Assembly: GCF_002217925.1 (NCBI RefSeq)
Contig: NZ_BCMF01000006.1
Location: 1 to 64,000 of the forward strand
Length of the DNA: 64,000 nt
Direction: 5' to 3'
Origin: Secundilactobacillus mixtipabuli
GTDB taxonomy: Bacteria > Bacillota > Bacilli > Lactobacillales > Lactobacillaceae
The notes under the pieces were generated by a model. The model was not told the DNA's origin, searched no databases, and worked only from the letters and a program-made list of their open reading frames with translations. Below, one piece after another: positions 57,326 to 64,000 of the stretch. A program made the translations under genes and the position numbers. Position 1 is the first letter of the stretch, and each line of letters opens with the position of its first letter.

Positions 57326-58294
57326 TCAAATGGTTGGGTCAATCCAAAAGGGATATTGGTTTGTTTCAAAGTAAGTATCCCAATAGCGGCCGCCCATTTC
57401 TTCGCCATCAATTTGACCATATTCAATAGAAGGAACGATCAAATGAATTTTACTATTGTGGTAATGATGGACTGATTTTAGTTTTAAATGTTTTCCCATC
57501 GATAACATTAATGATATAAAGAGCAGTTTAAAAATGTTGGCTTTTTCAATCACGACCAGATCTAAATTAGGGTCATTGACAGAGGCTGGTGGCATAATCT
57601 TAACGCCACCACCGAAGTAGGGGTGATTCGTGACGGTAACCAAGTAAGCGTGAGCATAGATATCTCTGCGTTGTCCAATGTGGACAGTGAGCGGGAAAGC
57701 TTCTTGGTTGTAAACGACGCCAATAATGGCTGCAAGATAACTCAAGGCACCTAGATGAAGCCGGTTGAGCAAACTTTTCGTTTGTGTTCCGTTCGCGGAG
57801 GTCACCACGGCGGCGTCAAAACCAATGCCAACGTTATTCGTGAAAACGCCGTGGGTCTGTTTATTCGTATCAAAGTAAGTGCCCACTGTTAGCCAGTTTT
57901 CAGCGGTACAATCCAAAATCTGGTTTAAGGCCTCGTGCCAGTTAATCGACATTTTGATGCCCCTTGCGAAATCATTGCCAGATCCAACTGGTAGGTAGGC
58001 CACCGGAATAGGATGCTCCAAATGAGCATCAACTAGTCCTGAGATGGCTTGGTGAAGCGTGCCATCACCACCAACCGCTAAAATAACCTGGCGGGGTTGT
58101 TTTGAAGGTGCGTCATCAGCATGAGCTTTGGCAAATTGATTTGCTAAGAGTTGAGCATGTCCGGAATAGTTCGAGCGCGCGATTTTATAATCGACTTGAC
58201 GTTTATCTAGCTCAGCCTTTATCTCCGGCCAGAGCGTTTTAACGCTGCCGCCACCGGCAAACTCATTTAAAATGATGTAGTAACTAACTGACAC
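57326..58294 (-). CDS. DagK/YegS-family lipid kinase
   Basis: A 322-residue diacylglycerol/sphingosine kinase-fold protein. GGDGTLHQAI (about 81-90) is the nucleotide motif; VAYLPVGSGNDFARG, NNVGIGFDAAVV, and GGGVKIMPPASVNDPNLDLVVIEKAN follow. The GTG start has GGAGG 9 bases upstream. In Gram-positive bacteria DagK returns diacylglycerol to the phospholipid pool and supports lipoteichoic acid synthesis; other lipids cannot be excluded. Confidence 0.88.
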   Translation of the reverse strand: MSVSYYIILNEFAGGGSVKTLWPEIKAELDKRQVDYKIARSNYSGHAQLLANQFAKAHADDAPSKQPRQVILAVGGDGTLHQAISGLVDAHLEHPIPVAYLPVGSGNDFARGIKMSINWHEALNQILDCTAENWLTVGTYFDTNKQTHGVFTNNVGIGFDAAVVTSANGTQTKSLLNRLHLGALSYLAAIIGVVYNQEAFPLTVHIGQRRDIYAHAYLVTVTNHPYFGGGVKIMPPASVNDPNLDLVVIEKANIFKLLFISLMLSMGKHLKLKSVHHYHNSKIHLIVPSIEYGQIDGEEMGGRYWDTYFETNQYPFWIDPTI

Positions 58295-58430
58295 CTAACT
58301 CATCCTCCAATAGCTTACAAAAATCATACTTTCCTATTATAGCCGACTTTACGCAGATGGGCTATATTGAAGTCTTGAGTTTTGGTTAGAATGTAATGAG
58401 AATCTTGTGTTAACCGGTTTATTGGGTCAC

Positions 58431-58465
58431 AAAAAGGTCAGCCGCTAAAAACGGCTGACCTTTTT
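58431..58465 (-). terminator. Terminator of rnjA
   Basis: AAAAAGGTCAGCCG pairs perfectly with CGGCTGACCTTTTT, 7-base loop; just past the rnjA stop on the minus strand. Confidence 0.9.
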
Positions 58466-58473
58466 AAATTGGA

Positions 58474-60150
58474 TTAATCCATAATTAACATTGGTAAAAT
58501 CATTGGGTGACGTTCAGTCTTCTCATAGAGGAAGTTTTGTAAGTCATCAATGATGGCATTGCGAATAGAAGCTTCATTTGCTTTCTTAGAACGCATTGCC
58601 CGTCTAATCGTAGAAAATACCAGGCGACGGCCTTCGTTCAATAATTCGCCTGATTCGCGCATGTAGACAAAGCCACGTGAGAGGAGATCTGGACCAGCTT
58701 GAATAATCTTGTCATTCAAATTGATCGTGGCCACAACAACCACTAAACCTTCTTCAGAAAGCAATTGGCGATCACGTAAAACAACGTTACCAATATCACC
58801 GATTCCGCTGCCATCAATGTAAACATCTCCAGCAGTAAAATGACCGGCGATCCGTGCTGAATCTTTGGTCAGTGCAAGAACATCACCATTTTCCATAATG
58901 AAACTATGGTCAAGTGGCACGCCACATTGTTCCGCAAGTTCAGTATGAATCTTAAGCATCCGGTACTCACCATGAATTGGCATGAAGTACTTAGGCTTCA
59001 TTAAACGCAGCATCAGCTTTTGTTCTTCTTGGCCACCATGACCAGAAGTATGAATGTTATTCACTTTACCGTGAATGACATTAGCGCCGGCTTCTTCAAG
59101 TTCATTAATCACATGGTTAACACTGACGGTGTTACCAGGGATTGGATTACTTGAAAAGACCACGGTGTCATCAGGCTGAATTGAAATCTGACGGTGGGTA
59201 CCATTGGCAATCCGTGAAAGGGCAGCCATTGGTTCACCTTGAGATCCGGTACATAAGATCATGACCTTATTGGCGGGCAGGTTGCGTAATTCGTTTGCAT
59301 CAACAAGCGCATCATCTGGGATATTTAAATATCCTAGTTCACGACCGTTGACGATAGCAGCCTCCATGCTTCGACCGAAGACCGCAATTTTACGGCCATG
59401 GGCTAACGCAGTTTCACACGCAGTTTCAATTCTTGAAATGTTGGAAGCGAAAGTCGCAAAAATAATCCGGCCATCAACCTGGTCAAAGATCCGCCGAATT
59501 GATTTACCGACCCATTTTTCAGACTTGGTCCAAATTGGCCGTTCAGCGTTAGTACTATCTGACATCAGGCACAAAACACCTTCCGCACCAAGCCGAGCCA
59601 TCTTTTGAAGATCAGGCGGCTGGTTAGTAACGGGAGTCAGATCGAACTTATAATCCCCAGTCTGGACAATGACCCCAGATGGTGTATGCACAGCAACACC
59701 TAAAGTATCGGGAATTGAGTGGGTCGTTCGGAAAAATTCCACACTCGTTTTTCGGAACTTCAGAACGGTATCATCACTGATTTCGTGAAGTTCAGCTGTT
59801 CTCAGTAAGCCGTGCTCGTCCAACTTATTCTTGATTAGCGCAAGCGCTAGTGGTCCAGCATAGACTGGCACATTTAAGTCCTTTAATAGGTAGGGGACAC
59901 CACCAATATGATCTTCATGACCATGGGTGATGACCAGTGCTTTGATCTTTTGCTGGTTGGCGATTAAATAATGATAGTCCGGAATAACGTAGTCAATTCC
60001 CAGTAATTCATCTTCTGGGAATTTAATTCCGGCATCAATCAAAATGATTTCGTCCTGGAATTGAATACCATATGTATTCTTCCCAATTTCGCCTAAACCA
60101 CCAACGCCAAAAATCGCTGTTTCGTTATTTTTGACGTTTAATTTTTTCAT
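58474..60150 (-). CDS. rnjA: Ribonuclease J1
   Basis: A 558-residue beta-CASP metallo-beta-lactamase RNase with 5'-exonuclease and endonuclease activity on mRNA and rRNA. The N-terminus reads [14 protein letters not shown]; metal site HGHEDH (residues 76-81); later ligands in [12 protein letters not shown] and the beta-CASP region [14 protein letters not shown]. The start overlaps rpoY by 4 bases (ATGA), so the two are translationally coupled. Length is standard for J1. Confidence 0.95.
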   Translation of the reverse strand: MKKLNVKNNETAIFGVGGLGEIGKNTYGIQFQDEIILIDAGIKFPEDELLGIDYVIPDYHYLIANQQKIKALVITHGHEDHIGGVPYLLKDLNVPVYAGPLALALIKNKLDEHGLLRTAELHEISDDTVLKFRKTSVEFFRTTHSIPDTLGVAVHTPSGVIVQTGDYKFDLTPVTNQPPDLQKMARLGAEGVLCLMSDSTNAERPIWTKSEKWVGKSIRRIFDQVDGRIIFATFASNISRIETACETALAHGRKIAVFGRSMEAAIVNGRELGYLNIPDDALVDANELRNLPANKVMILCTGSQGEPMAALSRIANGTHRQISIQPDDTVVFSSNPIPGNTVSVNHVINELEEAGANVIHGKVNNIHTSGHGGQEEQKLMLRLMKPKYFMPIHGEYRMLKIHTELAEQCGVPLDHSFIMENGDVLALTKDSARIAGHFTAGDVYIDGSGIGDIGNVVLRDRQLLSEEGLVVVVATINLNDKIIQAGPDLLSRGFVYMRESGELLNEGRRLVFSTIRRAMRSKKANEASIRNAIIDDLQNFLYEKTERHPMILPMLIMD

Positions 60151-60365
60151 TTATTGAACTCCGTCAACTTGTAGTCCGGGTTTTCTTGTTCGTATTCAAG
60201 GAACTTGCCCTCAAGTGGTTCGATGAATTCGATGTTATGCTTGGTGTTTTCAGCAACTAATGCGCGTGCTTCAACTTCCGTAGCAGCATCAATATAAAGC
60301 GACTTCGTATCCTCCCGTTTAGGGTTACGAACTTGGTCTTCTTGATAGTAAACTTTAAAAATCAT
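60147..60365 (-). CDS. rpoY: RNA polymerase epsilon subunit RpoY
   Basis: A 72-residue DUF1447 protein (YkzG), a small RNA polymerase subunit of Firmicutes. [24 protein letters not shown] and [16 protein letters not shown] are the diagnostic segments. AAAGGAAG lies about 14 bases from the ATG, longer than usual. Operon with rnjA, the usual arrangement in lactobacilli and bacilli. Confidence 0.94.
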   Translation of the reverse strand: MIFKVYYQEDQVRNPKREDTKSLYIDAATEVEARALVAENTKHNIEFIEPLEGKFLEYEQENPDYKLTEFNK

Positions 60366-60617
60366 AATGAAATTGTCTACTTCCTTTCTATAAATACAGT
60401 TTTTTACTGCATTGATCGTTAAGCGATCTTTTATTTGTACCGAACGTCTCGTTGTTAATGAACAACAGTTGGTAACATATTATCATATATGAATAAAATT
60501 GTATAGTTTTCCCGTCAGGCAGTTAGCGTTGTATGGTCTGCTTTCATAAGGCTTTCTGCAGAATGCAGGAGTTGAAATATAAATTGTGGTAGTATGAATT
60601 TAAAAGGAGGGTTCACC

Positions 60618-61118
60618 ATGGATCGAACAACAACCATTCTAATCGCGATCGTCGTTGCGGTTTGTTTATACCTGCTGATTTACCACTTGATTGTTCGTCG
60701 TAATACGAATAAAGCACAGAGTGAGGCACTTGAGCAAACTAACGTTGCTGTTAAGGTGGCCCTCCAGCGGTTAGCCGATGAACACTTTATTGTGAGCCCA
60801 GCGACGGTGTTGGACGCAAACGTGATCCCGGATGGCTGGGGCAGAGGTGTGATGGCGTTTGAATATTTGTTGCTGATCGACCAGGTAACGGATGACCAGC
60901 TGCCTATTCTAAGGCAGCGCTTAAACCATATTCTGGCTGAGTTTTGTCAGGATCATCACGTACCATCAGCAGTAGAGCCGGGTGATTCGGCTTTTCTGGT
61001 GACGGATGTTTGGCGGCATACCAAGCGAATCCATTTGGGAGTTGCCTACCTTGTTAATGAAGCAACGATTGAATATATTCAAGATTTGCACCGGCTGGAT
61101 CCCCAGACAAAAAGTTAA
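60618..61118 (+). CDS. Membrane-anchored protein of unknown function
   Basis: A 166-residue protein: one N-terminal membrane helix (ILIAIVVAVCLYLLIYHLIV, about 6-26), then a soluble domain of about 130 residues (VAVKVALQRLADEHFIVSPATVLDANVIPDGWGRGVMAF...YIQDLHRLD). The orientation is probably tail inside by the positive-inside rule (VRRNTNK follows the helix). AAAAGGAGGG gives a strong ribosome binding site for ATG 60618; an in-frame upstream ATG is not favoured. No family recognised; it stands between rpoY and def. Confidence 0.7.
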   Translation: MDRTTTILIAIVVAVCLYLLIYHLIVRRNTNKAQSEALEQTNVAVKVALQRLADEHFIVSPATVLDANVIPDGWGRGVMAFEYLLLIDQVTDDQLPILRQRLNHILAEFCQDHHVPSAVEPGDSAFLVTDVWRHTKRIHLGVAYLVNEATIEYIQDLHRLDPQTKS

Positions 61119-61133
61119 TTAATGACAACTAAA

Positions 61134-61175
61134 AACAGCTTACTGATCAGGTTTAACGCTGGTCGGTAAGCTGTT
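61134..61175. terminator. Bidirectional terminator between the unknown gene and def
   Basis: AACAGCTTACTGATCAG pairs with CTGGTCGGTAAGCTGTT with two G-U/A-C deviations, 8-base loop, followed by CTTTT. Confidence 0.8.
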
Positions 61176-61200
61176 CTTTTATCTCATCATAGTTGAAAGG

Positions 61201-61758
61201 TTACTCAAACATAATGGTATCATCGCTAACCTCATATGGGTTTTCCTTATTGATGTGATCGTAAAAGAGAATCCCGTGAAGGTGGTCGATTTCATGCTGG
61301 CAAACAATAGCCGGATAATTTTTTAGCCGAACCTTATGCGTTTCTCCCTTAGTATCTTGATAACGCAACGTAATGCGATCATGACGTGGGACAAACCCAG
61401 GAACTTCTTTATCTACTGATAAGCAGCCTTCACCCTCGGTTAACGCACCATTTTGAACTGAGTGGCTAATGATAACCGGGTTGATAATCACATCAGTGAA
61501 AGGGGACTTAGCGCCTTCTTCCGCTGGAACCAAAACAGCGGCCATCATTTTTGACACACCGACTTGGGGTGCAGCTAACCCAACTCCAGCCCGAAGACCG
61601 TACTTTTCGCATAACTCTGGATCCTGACTAACTTTTAAATATTCCATCATATCGTCAGCCAACTTCTGATCCTCATCTGACAATGGAAAACTGACTTTGG
61701 CAGCTTCTTGTCGGAGTACTGGATCGCCGTCTCTGACGATGTCTTTCATTAAAATCAC
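61201..61758 (-). CDS. def: Peptide deformylase
   Basis: A 185-residue metalloenzyme that removes the formyl group from new proteins. Motif 1 [11 protein letters not shown], motif 2 [10 protein letters not shown] (Cys ligand), motif 3 QHEIDHLHG (two His ligands). It is the long Gram-positive type 2 form, with an insertion between motifs 1 and 2. The start is GTG 61758, giving [22 protein letters not shown] lies 7 bases upstream. The ATG at 61749 is the alternative and the open frame to 61812 is not favoured. Confidence 0.93.
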   Translation of the reverse strand: MILMKDIVRDGDPVLRQEAAKVSFPLSDEDQKLADDMMEYLKVSQDPELCEKYGLRAGVGLAAPQVGVSKMMAAVLVPAEEGAKSPFTDVIINPVIISHSVQNGALTEGEGCLSVDKEVPGFVPRHDRITLRYQDTKGETHKVRLKNYPAIVCQHEIDHLHGILFYDHINKENPYEVSDDTIMFE

Positions 61759-61935
61759 GAAAATTACCTCCGAAATTGAAAAAACAAGTGCTTTAACAAC
61801 TAATTCTAGCATATAAGAGAATAAAAATGAAATGAAAAAAATGTGAAGAAAAGCACAATCTTTTTTTCAGAAAAGGGGATTCCCACCCTCATGGGCAACT
61901 CGGTCGCTTTTGCGTTGTAAAAGTAATGAAAGGGC

Positions 61936-61964
61936 TTGCATGAATCCTGAAAGCGTGTTAATTT
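61936..61964 (+). promoter_or_regulatory. Promoter of the pdh operon
   Basis: TTGCAT (61936-61941), 17-base spacer, TAATTT (61959-61964). A cre-like TGAAAGCGTGTTAA overlaps the spacer and -10, with two mismatches. Confidence 0.55.
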
Positions 61965-61990
61965 AAGAGTGTAGTTGAGAAAGGCAAACG

Positions 61991-62020
61991 GTTTCAAAAC
62001 TATGAAAGTGGTTTTGAAAC
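61991..62020 (+). promoter_or_regulatory. 10-bp inverted repeat in the pdhA leader
   Basis: GTTTCAAAAC (61991-62000) and GTTTTGAAAC (62011-62020) are perfect inverse copies separated by 10 bases, spanning two helix turns. They lie between the promoter and the ribosome binding site, so they may be a repressor operator or an mRNA hairpin. Confidence 0.5.
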
Positions 62021-62054
62021 TGGTTGCATACAAACGGAAAGGAAAGTGTTAGTT

Positions 62055-63170
62055 ATGGCGAAGAAAACTGGGCAAGTAATTGATTTCGCGTCAATTAAAG
62101 CCACGATGAGCGATCCGTATAAGAAAACGTTCCAAATTGTGGACAAAGATGCGAAGATCGTGAATCAAGAACTTTTCGATACTTTTTCAGATGATCAATT
62201 AGTTGATTTCATGAAAAAGATGGTTTGGGAACGTACATTGCATGAACAAACAATGAACTTCTCTCGTCAAGGTCGTTTGGGCTTCTATGCTCCAACCTAT
62301 GGTGAGGAAGCAAGTGAAATGGGGTCTGTATCCGCATTTAAGGATCAAGACTTCCTGTTCCCTGCCTACCGTGACTTGCCACAATTAATCCAACATGGCG
62401 CTTCAGTTGCTCAAGGCTTCTTATGGTCAAAGGGTAACGCCGTTGGTGATGACTATGGTGAACAACGTAACTGGTTCCCACAAATCATCATTGGTGCACA
62501 ATATGTTGAAGCCGCCGGTGCCGCTTTAGGTATTAAGAAGAACGGTGAAAAAGATGCCGTATCATTCGTATATACCGGTGATGGTGGTACATCACAAGGT
62601 GACTTCTATGAAGGTGTCAACTTTGCATCTTCATTCCAAGCACCTGCCGTATTCATGGTTCAAAACAATGGCTGGGCTATTTCAGTTCCACGTTACAAGC
62701 AAACTGCAGCTGAAACCTTAGCACAAAAAGCCGTCGCAATGGGTGTTCCATCAATCCAAGTTGATGGTATGGATATCTTAGCAACTTACATCGCTACTAA
62801 AGAAGCACGTGAATTTGCTGCTGCAGGCAATGGTCCAGTATTAGTTGAAACGTTGACTTATCGTTACGGTGCTCACTCAAGTGCTGGTGATGATCCTAGT
62901 CGTTACCGGACTAAGGAAGAAGAAAAGCCTTGGTTCGATGCCGATCCTTTGATTCGGATGCGTAAGATTTTGACCGACAAGGGATTATGGTCACAAGACC
63001 AAGAAGACAAGCTTGTTGAGGAATACAAGGACAGCTTTAAAGCATCAATGAAAGAAGCTGAAAATACACCTACGCAATCAGTTGTTGATATGTTGAAGAC
63101 GACGTTCGAAGAACCAACTCCACAAATCAAAGCTGACATTGCAAGATTCGAAGCAAAGGAGTCGAAGTAA
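62055..63170 (+). CDS. pdhA: Pyruvate dehydrogenase E1 component, alpha subunit
   Basis: A 371-residue thiamine diphosphate-dependent subunit. The diphosphate-binding motif is GDGGTSQGDFYEGVNFA (GDG...NN pair ending VQNNGWAIS); YRYGAHSSAGDDPSRYR is the typical loop. It acts with PdhB and the E2/E3 parts to make acetyl-CoA. ATG 62055 follows GGAAAG; the frame opens at GTG 62046. Followed 2 bases on by pdhB. Codon use suggests high expression. Confidence 0.95.
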   Translation: MAKKTGQVIDFASIKATMSDPYKKTFQIVDKDAKIVNQELFDTFSDDQLVDFMKKMVWERTLHEQTMNFSRQGRLGFYAPTYGEEASEMGSVSAFKDQDFLFPAYRDLPQLIQHGASVAQGFLWSKGNAVGDDYGEQRNWFPQIIIGAQYVEAAGAALGIKKNGEKDAVSFVYTGDGGTSQGDFYEGVNFASSFQAPAVFMVQNNGWAISVPRYKQTAAETLAQKAVAMGVPSIQVDGMDILATYIATKEAREFAAAGNGPVLVETLTYRYGAHSSAGDDPSRYRTKEEEKPWFDADPLIRMRKILTDKGLWSQDQEDKLVEEYKDSFKASMKEAENTPTQSVVDMLKTTFEEPTPQIKADIARFEAKESK

Positions 63171-63172
63171 CC

Positions 63173-64000
63173 ATGGCTAAATTAACTTATATCAAAGCGA
63201 TTACAGATGGTTTAGACGTTGTATTAGGCGAAGATCCGAAAACGTTGATCTTCGGTGAAGATGTTGGTAAAAACGGTGGTGTGTTCCGTACTACTGAAGG
63301 CCTTCAAGACAAGTATGGTGAAGACCGTGTATTCGATACACCATTGGCTGAATCAGGGATTTTAGGTTTATCAATTGGTCTAGCTGCAACTGGCTGGCGT
63401 CCAATTCCTGAAATCCAATTTATGGGCTTCACCTTTGAAGGTGTTGACTCAATCGGTGGTCAAATGGCACGTAACCGCTTCCGCTTTAGCGGCAAGCGCG
63501 CAATGCCAATTACCATCCGGACACCATTTGGTGGTGGGACTCACACCGCTGAAATGCATGCCGATAACCTTGAAAACTACTTCGTTGGCACCCCAGGTCT
63601 GCGGGTTGTAACACCTGCTAACCCATACGATGCTAAGGGTATGGTTATCTCAGCCGTTGAAAACAACGACCCAGTGCTCTTTATGGAAAACCTGAAACTT
63701 TATCGTTCAATGAAGGATGAAATTCCAGAAGGCAAGTACACTGTTCCACTAGACACTGCTAAAGTTGTTCACGAAGGCTCTGACATTACCATTGTTGCAT
63801 ACAGTGCCGAAGTTAACGAAGCCTTGAAAGTTGCTGACAAATTAGCCAAGGAAAACATTTCTGCTGAAGTTATTGACCTTCGTTCATTGTCACCAATTGA
63901 TACTGATACGATCTTCAAGTCAGTTGAAAAGACTCACAAAGTAGTTGTCGTTCAAGAAGCTCAAAAGATGGCTGGTGTTGGTGCTCAAGTTACTGCTGAG
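63173..64000 (+). CDS. pdhB: Pyruvate dehydrogenase E1 component, beta subunit (partial)
   Basis: The frame starts ATG 63173 (MAKLTYIKAI), behind AAAGGAG, and runs open to the end of the window (276 codons), so its end is cut off by the window. Conserved segments: FGEDVGKNGGVFR, DTPLAESGI, MGFTFEGVDSIGGQMA, TPFGGG, and VVQEAQ. It continues beyond 64000. Two bases separate it from pdhA. Confidence 0.94.
   Translation, partial: MAKLTYIKAITDGLDVVLGEDPKTLIFGEDVGKNGGVFRTTEGLQDKYGEDRVFDTPLAESGILGLSIGLAATGWRPIPEIQFMGFTFEGVDSIGGQMARNRFRFSGKRAMPITIRTPFGGGTHTAEMHADNLENYFVGTPGLRVVTPANPYDAKGMVISAVENNDPVLFMENLKLYRSMKDEIPEGKYTVPLDTAKVVHEGSDITIVAYSAEVNEALKVADKLAKENISAEVIDLRSLSPIDTDTIFKSVEKTHKVVVVQEAQKMAGVGAQVTAE

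Overview
The window is ordinary chromosomal DNA from a low-to-mid G+C Gram-positive bacterium of the family Lactobacillaceae. The evidence is the gene order (spx-mecA-coiA-pepF-spxH-relQ-nadK-rluD; a dcw cluster running from mraZ to divIVA and then a T-box-controlled ileS; cysteine desulfurase-DUF1831-mnmA; rpoY-rnjA; def next to pdhAB), strong GGAGG ribosome binding sites, frequent TTG/GTG starts and many perfect hairpin terminators. An arginine deiminase operon and a pyruvate dehydrogenase locus fit several lactobacilli; the genus cannot be fixed by reading alone. No tRNA, rRNA, IS element, prophage or CRISPR array was seen.

Layout. (1) 1-2.8 kb: a DUF2075 ATPase, an ABM-like protein and a metallo-hydrolase. 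(2) 2.9-10.6 kb: stress and proteolysis control (Spx, MecA, SpxH), CoiA, PepF, then the relQ-nadK-rluD operon. (3) 10.7-14.8 kb: a divergent CutC-like protein, trmL behind a previously unnoticed-looking leader with its own promoter and terminator, an FtsK translocase and a 40-residue DUF4044 membrane protein. (4) 14.9-32 kb: DUF3397, then mraZ-rsmH-ftsL-pbp2x-mraY-murD-murG-divIB, ftsA-ftsZ-sepF-ylmG-ylmH-divIVA, and T-box-ileS. (5) 32.3-41.9 kb: cold shock protein, nudix, mtnN, cysteine desulfurase and mnmA (tRNA thiolation), a histidine phosphatase, a TPR protein, recD2 and a second, degenerate prs. (6) 42-47.2 kb: an orphan OppA, murQ with a cre site, an aldo-keto reductase and a LacI regulator. 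(7) 47.5-51.7 kb: arcA-argF-arcC-arcR (arginine to ornithine, CO2, NH3 and ATP). (8) 51.7-56.8 kb: a three-gene set with overlapping ends (dipeptide epimerase, NlpC/P60, class A serine hydrolase) that looks like cytosolic murein-peptide recycling, then a secreted DUF1002 protein and a secreted LysM-NlpC/P60 hydrolase. (9) 57-64 kb: a lipid kinase, rpoY-rnjA, a membrane-anchored unknown, def, and pdhA with the first 276 codons of pdhB, which runs off the window.

How it fits together: most of the window builds and divides the cell wall (precursor synthesis, divisome, wall hydrolases, MurNAc and murein-peptide salvage), surrounded by stress-response proteolysis, (p)ppGpp synthesis, tRNA modification and two energy routes (arginine deiminase and pyruvate dehydrogenase). 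The most interesting non-coding signals are the trmL leader, four TGG boxes at exact 10-bp spacing in front of mraZ, a 10-bp inverted repeat in the pdhA leader, and a hairpin between argF and arcC. The most interesting proteins are the Prs paralogue with altered catalytic loops and the signal-less SxxK hydrolase in the recycling set.
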